From contig CAZNPA010000002.1 of the NCBI GenBank assembly GCA_964575095.1, positions 310,001-374,000 of the forward strand: DNA of 64,000 nucleotides. The letters run 5' to 3'. Shown here one piece after another: positions 27,369-36,875 of this stretch. This stretch comes from CAZNPA01 sp964575095 (GTDB lineage Bacteria > Pseudomonadota > Alphaproteobacteria > Rickettsiales > SXRF01). Under the pieces are notes generated by a model. The model had not been told where the DNA came from, did not search any database, and saw nothing but the letters and a program-made list of their open reading frames with translations. Positions within the stretch are counted from its first letter, which is position 1. The number at the start of each line of letters is the position of its first letter. The translations under genes and the position numbers were made by a program.

Positions 27369-28411
27369 CGACAACAACGCGACAAAAACAGATCGTCGAT
27401 TTTCTGTCCTTGCACGGCTTCGCGTCGGCGCAGATTCACCCGCTGGCGGGCGATGCCTCGTTCCGGCGCTACCTGCGAATCCACAAGCCGGGGAAAACCG
27501 CCATGCTGATGGATGCGCCGCCGGAAAAAGAAAATATTCCGTCGTACCTTGCGGTGGCAGAGCATTTATGCGCCTGTGGTTACAGCGCGCCGGTGATCAT
27601 CGCCCACGATGTGTCGCTGGGGCTGATGTTGCTCGAAGATCTGGGTGATGATTTGTTTACGTCGGTGGTCAAGCAGCATCCGGATATGGAACGGGAATTG
27701 TACCGTGCGGCGATCGACGTGCTGACCGAGTGGCACACCAAGGAGCCGTCGATGGCAAACCCAGGATTGCTGGCGCTGCCGGTATACGATCACCATCTGC
27801 TGATGCAGGAAGTGCGTCTTTTCGCCGACTGGTACCTGCCGCAGGTGGTGGGCAAGGAAGAGGCGATCGCGCTTGGCGCCGAATATGTCAGCATCTGGGC
27901 GCGGATCTTAAAACGTGCTGCCCTATCCACCGATCATTTTGTCCATCGCGATTACCATGCCGATAATCTGATGTGGTTGCCACAGCGACAGGGATTGCGC
28001 CGCGTCGGCATGCTCGATTTCCAGGATGCCGTCTACGGTGATACCGCCTACGACCTCGCCTCATTGCTCGAAGACGCGCGCCGCGATGTGCCGGACGTGC
28101 TGGTCAGCGAAATGCTGGATCGCTATCTTGCCGCCACCGGCAAGCCGCGCGACCGTTTCCTCACCGCCTACCATGTGCTCGCCGCGCAGCGCAACAGCAA
28201 GATCGTCGGCATTTTCGTGCGTCTGGCGGCGCGCGATGGTAAATACCAATATCTCAATTTCCTGCCGCGTGTCTGGAACCATCTCGAGCGCGACCTCGAG
28301 CATCCGGAGATGACGGAATTGAAGCGGTGGTTGGAAACCCATATCCCTGCCGGCGCCCGCGGCGCGGTCACTATCCGCCATACGTCGCAAGAGCTGGCGT
28401 TGACGGCATGA
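27365..28411 (+). CDS. amgK: N-acetylmuramate/N-acetylglucosamine 1-kinase AmgK
   Basis: A kinase of the aminoglycoside phosphotransferase fold that phosphorylates MurNAc and GlcNAc at C1 during peptidoglycan recycling, bypassing de novo synthesis. At 348 residues, it shows the N-lobe motif DASFRRYLRI, the catalytic loop HRDYHADNLMWL, and the metal site DFQDAVYGDTAYDLASLLEDAR. The call is strengthened by the overlapping murU gene downstream (ATGA) and tsaE upstream, a common arrangement in proteobacteria with this pathway. Confidence 0.88.
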   Translation: MTTTTRQKQIVDFLSLHGFASAQIHPLAGDASFRRYLRIHKPGKTAMLMDAPPEKENIPSYLAVAEHLCACGYSAPVIIAHDVSLGLMLLEDLGDDLFTSVVKQHPDMERELYRAAIDVLTEWHTKEPSMANPGLLALPVYDHHLLMQEVRLFADWYLPQVVGKEEAIALGAEYVSIWARILKRAALSTDHFVHRDYHADNLMWLPQRQGLRRVGMLDFQDAVYGDTAYDLASLLEDARRDVPDVLVSEMLDRYLAATGKPRDRFLTAYHVLAAQRNSKIVGIFVRLAARDGKYQYLNFLPRVWNHLERDLEHPEMTELKRWLETHIPAGARGAVTIRHTSQELALTA

Positions 28412-29121
28412 ATAAAAAGGCGATGGTGCTGGCGGCCGGACGTGGCTTGCGCATGCGGCCGGTGACGGAGGCGCTGCCCAAGCCGCTGGTTCCGGTGGCG
28501 GGCATTCCGTTGATTGATCGCGCGCTGGATTGGCTGGATGCGTCCGGCGTCAAGGACGCCATCGTCAATACCCATTACAAAGCCGAATTGCTGAGGTCTC
28601 ATCTGGCGACGCGCCGTCGTCCCGCCATTCAATTTTCGCATGAGGAAACGCTGCTTGAAACCGGCGGAGGCATCAAGCAGGCGCTGCCGCTATTGGGCGG
28701 CAATCCTTTTTTTGTCATCAACAGCGACGCGATATGTATCGACGGAAAAAATCCAGCATTGCAACGCCTGGCCGCGGCGTGGGACGATGGGAATATGGAC
28801 GCGCTGCTTCTGGTGCAGCCGGTGGAAAAGGCCATCGGCTATCATGAAGCCGGCGATTTTTTCATCGAGAACGGAATGATCCGCCGCCGCCTCGAGCATA
28901 AGTCGGCGCCGTTCGTTTTCACCGGCATACAACTTTTGCATCCGCGCGCGTTTCTGAATACGCCCGATGGGGCGTTCTCGCTCAACGTCATTTACAACCG
29001 CGCCATCAACGCCGACGGCACGCTGCCGCGCATCCGTGCGCTGGCGCATGACGGCGCCTGGCTCCATGTCGGCGATCCGAAAGGGCTGGCCGAAGCAGAA
29101 GCGTTTCTGCAAAAACGCTAG
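28408..29121 (+). CDS. murU: N-acetylmuramate alpha-1-phosphate uridylyltransferase MurU
   Basis: This nucleotidyltransferase converts MurNAc-1-P made by AmgK into UDP-MurNAc. ATG 28408 overlaps the amgK stop and yields 237 residues. The N-terminal nucleotide-binding motif is MVLAAGRGLRMRPVTEALPKP; FFVINSDAIC holds the metal-binding Asp; the C-terminal region has ALAHDGAWLHVGDP. The size and neighbour separate it from longer glucose-1-phosphate thymidylyltransferases. Its stop overlaps the stop of the giant convergent gene by 4 bases. Confidence 0.88.
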   Translation: MNKKAMVLAAGRGLRMRPVTEALPKPLVPVAGIPLIDRALDWLDASGVKDAIVNTHYKAELLRSHLATRRRPAIQFSHEETLLETGGGIKQALPLLGGNPFFVINSDAICIDGKNPALQRLAAAWDDGNMDALLLVQPVEKAIGYHEAGDFFIENGMIRRRLEHKSAPFVFTGIQLLHPRAFLNTPDGAFSLNVIYNRAINADGTLPRIRALAHDGAWLHVGDPKGLAEAEAFLQKR

Positions 29122-32100
29122 TTCTTATCCGGGAAGAAATCGAATTCCGTATTCGGCGGCGCGGCACATTGCCACCAGCGCGGGCCGCAAAGGGTGGTAT
29201 CCGTCAGCGCCCCGGTCTGCGCGCCGCGATATTCCTTGGTCCAGTGTGCCGGCGGATCGTAGCCGGCGTTGACGCAATACGACCATAAGTCAGTATTCAC
29301 CAGCGATGTCATGCTCTGGTAAATGGTTTTCCGGTTCGGCGTCGGCGATATATTGGGATTGCCGCTCCAGCCAGTCCAGCTATAGGTATCCTGTAACGTG
29401 AATTGCGGTTGCGGCGACGGCGTATTGGGCGGATAGGAAATGGTTCCCGTGCATTGCCGCACATCGAGGTAAGGTCGGTAGATCTTTGCGTTCTTCCAGC
29501 CGTCGAGACCGTTGACTGGCGGCAGCACGCAGGCGCTATAATTGGGGTCGTCGCACGAAGGCTGGCATTTTTTGGCAAGGCAATTTAGGTTGTTGTCGGC
29601 GATGTTGAGGCACTGCATGCCGAGAGGAATTTGGATGTTACCGAAACTATCCTCGGTGGTGTAATACATCAGGGCGCCGCCGACGTTCTGGCCGCTGGTT
29701 CGGTAATTACAAATTTCCCGGCTATAATTTTCCGGCACCGCGCCTTTGTAGATGGTGCGTTCCGGCCCGATGCCCCAGTTGAGCGTGCTGCCGGCGGCGG
29801 TGGGGAATTTGCCCTGGTCCCAGGCGACGACAAACACGCGGTTGGGTTTTAAGATTTGGTTGTTCAGAAAATATTTGCCCTGCGCGTAATTGAAAGTGGC
29901 ATCCTTAAAATTGGGCACATCAAATCCGACGTCGGTGACATAGGCGATTTGCGGCAGGCCGTTGAGCACATAGCCGATGATGTCACCCGGCAGCGCGTTG
30001 TCGAGCCCGGTCAGGACGCCCGCGGCGGGATTGACTGTCATACTGTTGGGCAGCGACTGCGGGAAATTGGGGAATTGGTAATAGAGTTGGTCCACATGGC
30101 TGTCGGTGATGTAGCCGCGCCAGCCCAGCGTCCACGGCCATTGCTGGTGGGCGACGCTGGTATAGCCGGCGCCGGCCTTGGCCAGTGCGAGCTCTTCCGG
30201 CCCGCCGGGCTTGAACAGTTTTTCGTAGCGCCCCATGCAGAACAAATTCGAGCGGCGGATCGTCCACATTTCGTGCGCCTTGAGTTCCGACCAGCCGCCG
30301 ACGCGCCCCATTTGCGCCGGTTGCGCTTCCGCCAGACGAGCTTTGACATCGCCGTAGATATCGGTGGCATGGCCGGGAGGAGGATCAGGATTCATCGCGG
30401 GATCCTCGATGTCCTTGATTTTCTCCACCTTGCGTTCCGCATCCCATTTATCGCGCTCTTCGCGGCCGACGCCGATCAGCGTATCGTAGCTTCCCAGCGT
30501 GTTGACGAAATCGCCGCCGTGGTGGAAGTTGCCCGACGACGTGCCGGTGTCCCACCAGCGCATATACGGCATGTGGTGGCCGACCAGTCCGCCCTTCTTG
30601 TATTCGTATAACGGATCTTCGGGGCAGGGCGGTGGGCTGATGCCGTCGGCGCAGAGCGGTTGTCCGGGGGCAACGGTTTCCGGCGGCAGATTGAACTCCT
30701 CGACAAGATTCTTGAAAAGATATTCGTCCGGTTCGTTATCTTCGCATTGCGGCTGGGTATCGGTATTCAGCCGGATGGTGGCGCTCATGGCCAGTTCGTA
30801 TTGAGACTGATTGGTGATGCCGCCCAGGTTGTATGTCTGCGCGCTGATATTATGGCCGGCGGATGCCTGCCGGTCATTGATGATGTGCGTTATTTTTGTT
30901 GCCGGATTATTGGGATCCGGCGGATTGGGATCCGCCGGCAGGCTGAACAATTGTTTCAATCGCTGTTGCAGCGGCGCACCCGGTCCCGGTCCTCCCTGAT
31001 AGTTCGGATCGGCGTTATCGCGGCGGTTCTGCATCATGCCTTCGCAGACGCGCGCTTTCAGGAAATTGGCCGGCACCAGATCTTTGACGATAATGCGGCA
31101 GCATTGCTGGATGCTCATGCTGACCGGGCATGACCCATTGTCTTTTTCATAGAAGCGCGTAGAGCAGGGCGGCTTCCAACCCTGCCAGGTGCCGTCGACG
31201 CGCTGTTGGGGGTAACCGTGATTCTTCCAGTCTTTAAAATTATAGCTGATGCGCTGGCGGATGCAGATATCGAATTGCTCGGCGCGGAAATCGAGGATAT
31301 CGACCGGCACGACGGCGCACTGCACCACCGGATTGCGAACCTTATACGCAGGATCCATATACGGGTTATTATCCGGCGTCTGCGGCGGGTCAGAGGGATT
31401 GCACTGCAGCGGATTGAAATGGGTATAGCCATACCAGTTGGTAGGCGTGGGATCGTTACAATCGTGGATGCATTTCGAGGTCAGGGCGGAATAATCGCGG
31501 TCGGTCAGGAAGCCTTTACTGCTCCAAAGGTGCGTCGAGGTGACGTGGCCGCGCGGGCTGACGGTAATCATATCGCCGCGCGGCGAGAACGGTCCGCTGG
31601 GCTCGATGATTTTTTCCACGTTGGGGCAGTAATAGGGCTGCACGTTGCCCGGGGACACGTACGGCTTATCCGGCGGAAACGATGGCAGGCCGCAGAGCGG
31701 AGGCGCATCCGGCGGTGAATCCGGCGCGCTGCCGTCGCCACCGCAGGGGTCGCCTTGGCCCGGCTGCGGCGGGTTCGGGAAAGGATTGCTCCCCGGCGGC
31801 GGTGTGCTGGAATTGTAAGGTATCACGCACGGCAACGGAATATCGTCAAACGTGCGTTTGATATTGGTTGCGAGTTTATATTCGTTATTGGGGCCGACGT
31901 AATAGCCGGGAGGATCAGCACTTTGGCTGTAAGGCGGATCGAAATTATTATTCCACGCCCTTTGCAGGTAGGTGCTCAGCAGATATTCCGCCTCGTCCAT
32001 GTCCGGGCGGCCTTTGTATTGCAGCACCGGCGAGAATCCCGATTGTTTTTCCAGATCAACTGGACTCATATGCGGTGGGTGGGGTTGAAGCGGAGGATAC

Positions 32101-33539
32101 CATTCCCTGTATTCAATGCCGTTAACGCCGTTACTGATGCCAGCTTTTAGGCCGTTGACCAGCGGCTGGCAGTTGCTGAGGTAAGAGTGGTCGGCGTCGA
32201 ATACGGATAAGGGATCATCCGTGCCGCCGGCCGGGCGTTCCATCACAAACCAGGGCTCGGCGCTGTGATTGAGGATATAATAATTGTAGCACCAGTCGGC
32301 CTTGAAGCGTGAAAATTCGAAGCGCGCGGGAATCGAATCCGGCGTATTCGGGATGGGCGGCACCGGGCTTCCCGGCCATTGCACGATATTCGGGCAGCTG
32401 GAGTTGGATTCGCCGGCATCGCTCATGAAAAACGTTTTGCCGCGATAGTAATCGGATCCCTTGTAGACGTCATAAGACGAGGAGCTGCCATACGTGAACG
32501 GCGCATCGTCCATATTCAGGAAATAATTAAACGCGGCGTTTGGGTAACTGGTCAGGCGTGCGGTATCGGTGGGAACTTTCGGCGTATCCCGCATCGGCAT
32601 GCAGCGGCCGGGCGGCTTGGCGCCGGATACGCGGCCGACATAATGCGGGTCGAACAGCGTCGGCGGTGCGTCGGCGGAGGATGATGATGAACTGGACGAA
32701 CTAGATGAACTTGAAAAACTCGAATCCGAAACCATCGCCCAGATGTCCTGGGCATTGATGCCGCCCGTTTCGGGATCAAAAGTATTTTGCGGCAATGGCG
32801 CACCCATGATGCACATATCACGATAGCGGAAGTCGGGCTCCATGGCCGCTGCGTAAGGCAAATCCGGCCAGGGTCCCGGGGGGATGGGGTTATCGTCACT
32901 GGACGGCCAACTCCCATCGCTGGAAGAAGAACAGGAAGAACTGCTCGATGAACTGGAGCTGCTCGAGGAGCTGGATGAGCTGGGGCTACTTGAGGAAGAG
33001 TTCGAGGAAGAATCCGAGGAAGAATCCGAGGAAGAATCCGAGGAAGAATCCGAGGAANNNNNNNNNNNNNNNNNNNNNNNNNNNNNNNNNNNNNNNNNNN
33101 NNNNNNNNNNNNNNNNNNNNNNNNNNNNNNNNNNNNNNNNNNNNNNNNNNNNNNNNNCCGAGGAAGAATCCGAGGAAGAATCCGAGGAAGAATCCGAGGA
33201 AGAATCCGAGGAAGAAGACGGAGAAGCGCTGCTGCTGCCGCTGCTGCTGCCGTCTCCGGTAGGCATTGCATAGGCCGATGGAATCAGCAGATCTTTGACT
33301 GAGAAAAACTCTTCGACGACGGCGTGGATGGAGCGCGTTAGAAGGTCATGTTGGTTATCGGACAGGATCAGAATATGGTCGGGATAATCAGCGTCCGGCG
33401 CCTGACGTGTGGCGTTGGTGTCGGCGCTCTGGTCCTGCGAGAGGGCGGTGGAGAGGCAGGAAGTCAGCAGAAACGCTGGCCAGTAAGGGGTACGCGGCGG
33501 CCTTTTTTTATGATCGTTATGTTGAGAAATGGCCGCCAA
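29118..33539 (-). CDS. Giant exported Ser/Asp-repeat, Cys-rich protein (assembly gap inside)
   Basis: Encodes about 1473 residues including 34 unknown ones. It starts at a TTG (33539) with GGAG upstream. The N-terminus is basic, then a hydrophobic stretch ending LLTSC, which could be a lipobox, or a standard signal. Residues about 100-215 are Ser/Asp: SSSD repeats around the gap, then poly-Ser; a second poly-Ser run is near 272-287. The rest is Pro/Asn/Tyr-rich with many Cys, suggesting disulfides. Near residues 1183-1270 the pattern GDIIGYVLNGLPQIAYVTDVG followed by VFVVAWDQGKFP hints at an NlpC/P60-CHAP-like fold, but this is weak. A surface protein is inferred; family unknown. Confidence 0.7.
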   Translation of the reverse strand: MAAISQHNDHKKRPPRTPYWPAFLLTSCLSTALSQDQSADTNATRQAPDADYPDHILILSDNQHDLLTRSIHAVVEEFFSVKDLLIPSAYAMPTGDGSSSGSSSASPSSSSDSSSDSSSDSSSDSSSXXXXXXXXXXXXXXXXXXXXXXXXXXXXXXXXXXSSDSSSDSSSDSSSDSSSNSSSSSPSSSSSSSSSSSSSSSSCSSSSDGSWPSSDDNPIPPGPWPDLPYAAAMEPDFRYRDMCIMGAPLPQNTFDPETGGINAQDIWAMVSDSSFSSSSSSSSSSSSSADAPPTLFDPHYVGRVSGAKPPGRCMPMRDTPKVPTDTARLTSYPNAAFNYFLNMDDAPFTYGSSSSYDVYKGSDYYRGKTFFMSDAGESNSSCPNIVQWPGSPVPPIPNTPDSIPARFEFSRFKADWCYNYYILNHSAEPWFVMERPAGGTDDPLSVFDADHSYLSNCQPLVNGLKAGISNGVNGIEYREWYPPLQPHPPHMSPVDLEKQSGFSPVLQYKGRPDMDEAEYLLSTYLQRAWNNNFDPPYSQSADPPGYYVGPNNEYKLATNIKRTFDDIPLPCVIPYNSSTPPPGSNPFPNPPQPGQGDPCGGDGSAPDSPPDAPPLCGLPSFPPDKPYVSPGNVQPYYCPNVEKIIEPSGPFSPRGDMITVSPRGHVTSTHLWSSKGFLTDRDYSALTSKCIHDCNDPTPTNWYGYTHFNPLQCNPSDPPQTPDNNPYMDPAYKVRNPVVQCAVVPVDILDFRAEQFDICIRQRISYNFKDWKNHGYPQQRVDGTWQGWKPPCSTRFYEKDNGSCPVSMSIQQCCRIIVKDLVPANFLKARVCEGMMQNRRDNADPNYQGGPGPGAPLQQRLKQLFSLPADPNPPDPNNPATKITHIINDRQASAGHNISAQTYNLGGITNQSQYELAMSATIRLNTDTQPQCEDNEPDEYLFKNLVEEFNLPPETVAPGQPLCADGISPPPCPEDPLYEYKKGGLVGHHMPYMRWWDTGTSSGNFHHGGDFVNTLGSYDTLIGVGREERDKWDAERKVEKIKDIEDPAMNPDPPPGHATDIYGDVKARLAEAQPAQMGRVGGWSELKAHEMWTIRRSNLFCMGRYEKLFKPGGPEELALAKAGAGYTSVAHQQWPWTLGWRGYITDSHVDQLYYQFPNFPQSLPNSMTVNPAAGVLTGLDNALPGDIIGYVLNGLPQIAYVTDVGFDVPNFKDATFNYAQGKYFLNNQILKPNRVFVVAWDQGKFPTAAGSTLNWGIGPERTIYKGAVPENYSREICNYRTSGQNVGGALMYYTTEDSFGNIQIPLGMQCLNIADNNLNCLAKKCQPSCDDPNYSACVLPPVNGLDGWKNAKIYRPYLDVRQCTGTISYPPNTPSPQPQFTLQDTYSWTGWSGNPNISPTPNRKTIYQSMTSLVNTDLWSYCVNAGYDPPAHWTKEYRGAQTGALTDTTLCGPRWWQCAAPPNTEFDFFPDKN
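33058..33157. other. Assembly gap (100 Ns) inside a 12-bp tandem repeat
   Basis: Exactly 100 Ns, a conventional scaffold gap. Both flanks are the same 12-bp unit (GAGGAAGAATCC on the plus strand; codes Asp-Ser-Ser-Ser on the minus strand), with about four to five copies each side. True copy number is unknown, and frame across the gap is an assumption. Confidence 0.97.
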
Positions 33540-33600
33540 TGACGTGCTCCGATGCCCCCGGAAAAGTGCGAGATACCCTACCTAATATGGTATGTATTTG

Positions 33601-34764
33601 TCAGTGCTTAAGCAACTGTAAAATGACGTCTGCGGCGAGGTCGCTGGGGCGCGAGCCGTCGGCGGGCCGCAATTTTTCCAGCGCGGAGCGAATCAGCGTT
33701 TGCTGGTGGTTCCATTGGTCGGGTGACGAGAGCAGTTGGAACGCGGCATCAGCAATCGACTGCGGTGTGCACAATTCCTGCAGTAGTTCGGGCACCACCT
33801 CTTTCCCCTCTAAGATATTGACCAGGTTTACATATTTGGTCAGCGTCTTGCGTCGCAGCATCCAGGCCGAGAGCGGGTGGACGCGGTAGGCGACGATCAT
33901 CGGCGTGCCGGCTTGTGCCACTTCCAGCGTCACGGTGCCGGACTTGGCGATGGCAAGATTGCCGGCGGCAATGGCGTTTTTCTTGTCTTCGTCGTTGGCG
34001 GTGATAACGGCGCGGAACGGGCAATTGCGGAAGTAAGGCGCGACGTACGGCAGCATGTGTTTTGGCACGGCGACCGCAATCGCCAGGTCGGGGAAATGCG
34101 GCGCCAGCAGCGTGACAGCGCGTGCGAACACGGGAAGGTGGCGCTTGATCTCGCTTTTTCGGCTGCCGGGCAAAAGGCAGAACAATGTAGTTGTCTCGGC
34201 GATTTCGTATTTGTCGCGGAACGCTTTTCCGTCGCCGGCATTGGTTTCCGCCACCACCGGATGGCCGACGAAGGTGGCCGGCAAACCGGCTTTGGTAAAA
34301 TACGGCGGCTCGAAGGGCAGGAGCGTGAGCAAATGGTCGAACAATTTCGCCCAGACGTTGGCGCGTTCGGGGTTATACGCCCACACCGTCGGCGCCACGT
34401 AATGGATGAGCTTGGCGGTGGATTTTTCCTGACGCAGCTTTTCGGCGACGCGGAAGGAAAATCCCGGCACGTCGATCGTCACCACCACGTCCGGCTGCTT
34501 GGCGAGGATGTCTTCGACGGTAAGATTGATGCGGGCGAGGATTTTAAATACATGCGGCAATATCTCGATAAAGCCGAGCAGCGAAAGATCGTGGTAGGGA
34601 AAAAGGCTGGCCATGCCTTCCGCCGCCATGCGGTCGCCGCCGACGCCGAAAAATCGCACGCCCGGCACGCGGCTTTTAATCGCTTGCATCAAATGCGCGC
34701 CGATCAAATCGCCCGACGGTTCGCCGGCGATGACATAGACGGTCAGCGGGCGCGGGTCATTCAT
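33601..34764 (-). CDS. lpxB: Lipid-A-disaccharide synthase LpxB
   Basis: LpxB joins lipid X and UDP-2,3-diacyl-GlcN to make the lipid A disaccharide at the inner membrane. From ATG 34764 it has 387 residues, the family length; the open frame extends 19 codons further but that DNA encodes the end of LpxI. Motifs: VIAGEPSGDLIGAHLMQAI at the N-terminus, GVGGDRM, and FCLLPGSRKSEIKRHL of the GT19 family. It overlaps lpxI by 8 bases and is last in the bamA-skp-lpxD-fabZ-lpxA-lpxI-lpxB run. Confidence 0.96.
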   Translation of the reverse strand: MNDPRPLTVYVIAGEPSGDLIGAHLMQAIKSRVPGVRFFGVGGDRMAAEGMASLFPYHDLSLLGFIEILPHVFKILARINLTVEDILAKQPDVVVTIDVPGFSFRVAEKLRQEKSTAKLIHYVAPTVWAYNPERANVWAKLFDHLLTLLPFEPPYFTKAGLPATFVGHPVVAETNAGDGKAFRDKYEIAETTTLFCLLPGSRKSEIKRHLPVFARAVTLLAPHFPDLAIAVAVPKHMLPYVAPYFRNCPFRAVITANDEDKKNAIAAGNLAIAKSGTVTLEVAQAGTPMIVAYRVHPLSAWMLRRKTLTKYVNLVNILEGKEVVPELLQELCTPQSIADAAFQLLSSPDQWNHQQTLIRSALEKLRPADGSRPSDLAADVILQLLKH

Positions 34765-35590
34765 GATGCACGCCGACGATGAACAATCCCAGCTCGTCGG
34801 CTTTGGCAATGACTTGCTCACGGTCGAGGATCAGGCTCCCCGACGCTTCAACGGCAATGCCTCCCAAGCCCGCGGCATGGACGTTGATTACGGTTACCGG
34901 GCCGATGGCGGGTAAGTCCACGCGCGTTTCCTGCAGCGGTTTTTTGACTTTGACCAATACGCCGCCGCGTTCGGGAATCTGCTTCAGCATTTTGATGCGC
35001 GACAGCAGGGCATCGGTGCCTTCCGCCGCCTCGACGCCCAGCACATAACCGCTTTCGACGACGACCGCCTGCCCGACGTCGAGCTCGCCCAGCCGTTTGG
35101 CGACTTCCATGCCGTAGATAATATCGGCTTTCTGGTCGGCGTTGGGCTGGATTTTCCCCATCACGCCTTCCGGCGCCACCAGGTTGCTCAGGACATTTTG
35201 CGCGCCGATGATGGTGAACCCTTCGCCTTCGAGGAACGCGATCACGGCTTTGAGTAACGCATCGTCGCCGGCGAAAAATGTGGAGCCCAGGCGCGTGAGC
35301 AGTTTGGCCGCCGCTTTATCCGGTTTCAGGTCGGATATCGCCGGCCGCGGCACGCGCCCGGCCATGACCAGTTCCTTGACGTCGGCGTTGCGCAGATGGG
35401 TGATGGCTTCGCCGATATGGCCCAGCGGCACCATGACGTTGGGCACATGGGCGATGGTGGCGGGATCGGTGACGTCATCGAAGCCGAGCACGAACACCTT
35501 GCGTCCCGTGGTCTGGCAGGCCTCGACCAGCTGCAGCGGTAGGCGCCCGGCGCCGGCGATGATGCCCAGCGTCGATTTGCTGCGCGTCAT
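34757..35590 (-). CDS. lpxI: UDP-2,3-diacylglucosamine pyrophosphatase LpxI
   Basis: LpxI (DUF1009) cleaves UDP-2,3-diacyl-GlcN to lipid X, replacing LpxH in many alphaproteobacteria. ATG 35590 overlaps the lpxA stop (ATGA) and gives 277 residues. The N-terminal motif LGIIAGAGRLPLQLVEACQ and central AGRVPRPAISDLKPD are characteristic, as are VGQAVVVESGYVLGVEAAEGTD and the DLPAIGPVTVINVHAAGLGGIAVEA stretch near the end. Its place between lpxA and lpxB fixes its role. Confidence 0.95.
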   Translation of the reverse strand: MTRSKSTLGIIAGAGRLPLQLVEACQTTGRKVFVLGFDDVTDPATIAHVPNVMVPLGHIGEAITHLRNADVKELVMAGRVPRPAISDLKPDKAAAKLLTRLGSTFFAGDDALLKAVIAFLEGEGFTIIGAQNVLSNLVAPEGVMGKIQPNADQKADIIYGMEVAKRLGELDVGQAVVVESGYVLGVEAAEGTDALLSRIKMLKQIPERGGVLVKVKKPLQETRVDLPAIGPVTVINVHAAGLGGIAVEASGSLILDREQVIAKADELGLFIVGVHHE

Positions 35591-36393
35591 GCCGCTTGGG
35601 AGTTTGGCTTGGGCACGCACAACGAACGCGATCCTTTCTCATTCATGAAAACAAGTATGTCCATCACGGCTTCGACTTTGCTATAGTCCTGCCGCAGCTT
35701 GTCGGCGCGGTCGGCCAGCGTGCCATCGGCATCCTCGAACAAAAGTTTGTAGGCATTACGCAGGGCGTGTATGGTGTCACGATCGAAACCGCGGCGTTTT
35801 AATCCCACGAGGTTAAGGCCGGCGAGGTTGGCGCGCTCGCCGATGACGGAACCGAACGGGATGACGTCGTGCTCGACGCCGGACATGCCGCCGATCATGG
35901 CGTGTGCGCCGATGCGCACGAACTGGTGCACGGCCGATAATCCGCCGATGATGACATGGTCGCCGACTTCGACGTGTCCGGCCAGCGTGGCGTTGTTGGC
36001 GAGGATGACATGGTCGCCGACGCGACAGTCATGCGCCACATGCACGCCGATCATGAACAGGCAATGGCTGCCGACTTTGGTCAGCATGCCGCCGCCTTCA
36101 GTGCCGGGGTTCATGGTGACGTATTCGCGGATGACGTTGTCGTCGCCGATGACCAGTTGCGATTTCTCTCCCTTGAATTTCAAATCCTGCGGCGCGTGGC
36201 CGAGCGACGCAAAGGGGAATATCCGGCAGCGTTTGCCGATGGTGGTGTGGCCGCTGATAACGACGTGCGAGTTTAGCGTCGTGCCTTCACCGATGGTGAT
36301 GTCGCCGTCCAGAACGCAGTAGGGGCCAATGCTGACACCCGCTGCCAGCTTGACGCTCGGGGCGATGATCGCGGTGGGGTGGACGTTGGTCAT
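35587..36393 (-). CDS. lpxA: UDP-N-acetylglucosamine acyltransferase LpxA
   Basis: LpxA adds the first 3-hydroxyacyl chain to UDP-GlcNAc. At 268 residues it is a left-handed beta-helix protein with hexapeptide repeats (VSIGPYCVLDGDITIGEGT, LAGHVEVGDHVIIGGLSAVHQFVRIG). The catalytic His is in the segment IGVHVAHDCRVGDHVILANN near residue 120. The helical C-terminal domain follows (GFDRDTIHALRNAYKLLFE). It starts 1 base after fabZ ends and overlaps lpxI by 4 bases. Confidence 0.97.
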   Translation of the reverse strand: MTNVHPTAIIAPSVKLAAGVSIGPYCVLDGDITIGEGTTLNSHVVISGHTTIGKRCRIFPFASLGHAPQDLKFKGEKSQLVIGDDNVIREYVTMNPGTEGGGMLTKVGSHCLFMIGVHVAHDCRVGDHVILANNATLAGHVEVGDHVIIGGLSAVHQFVRIGAHAMIGGMSGVEHDVIPFGSVIGERANLAGLNLVGLKRRGFDRDTIHALRNAYKLLFEDADGTLADRADKLRQDYSKVEAVMDILVFMNEKGSRSLCVPKPNSQAA

Positions 36394-36394
36394 G

Positions 36395-36865
36395 CTAGGC
36401 TACGATCATGGCGCAGACGACGGCCTCGGCCACGCGCGCACCTTCCACCGTGGCGACGCAGGCGAATTTCCAGACGTTCTTGCGGCTCTGCTGCTTGTCG
36501 ACGCGGATATGCACGCAGTCGCCCGGCACAACGGGTTTCCGAAACCGCGCTTCGTCGATCGACATGAAATAGACCAGCTTGCCTTCGGCGTCCTTGCCCA
36601 TGGTCTCGACCACCAGCACCGCTGAGGTTTGTGCCATGGCCTCGATCAACAGCACGCCCGGCATCACCGGCTTGCCGGGGAAATGGCCGATGAAATGCTG
36701 CTCGTTGATGCTGACGTTCTTGACGCCGATGGCGTATTGATCCGGCACCATCTCTATAATCTTATCGATCATCAGAAATGGATAGCGGTGCGGGATCATT
36801 TCCATGATGCGCTCGACCGAAACCGGCACGACGCTGGTTGCTTGCTTGGTGTTGATTTGTTCCAT
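36395..36865 (-). CDS. fabZ: 3-hydroxyacyl-ACP dehydratase FabZ
   Basis: FabZ dehydrates 3-hydroxyacyl-ACP in fatty acid elongation and competes with LpxA/LpxD for that substrate. It has the hot-dog fold motifs IPHRYPFLMIDKI and FIGHFPGKPVMPGVLLIEAMAQ with catalytic His and Glu. The AAGGAGG ribosome-binding site lies inside the first codons of the longer frame (36883), so the start is most likely ATG 36865 (or 36868), giving 156 residues. The gene sits between lpxD and lpxA, as in most Gram-negatives. Confidence 0.95.
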   Translation of the reverse strand: MEQINTKQATSVVPVSVERIMEMIPHRYPFLMIDKIIEMVPDQYAIGVKNVSINEQHFIGHFPGKPVMPGVLLIEAMAQTSAVLVVETMGKDAEGKLVYFMSIDEARFRKPVVPGDCVHIRVDKQQSRKNVWKFACVATVEGARVAEAVVCAMIVA

Positions 36866-36875
36866 CATTGCCTCC

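Noticed and set aside
33058..33157. Possible real interruption or insertion in the giant gene
   Set aside because: Exactly 100 Ns flanked by the same 12-bp repeat on both sides is a standard scaffolding gap at an unresolved repeat.
33000..33220. CRISPR-like array
   Set aside because: The repeat is a 12-bp contiguous coding minisatellite with no spacers. No cas genes or repeat-spacer pattern occur anywhere in the window.
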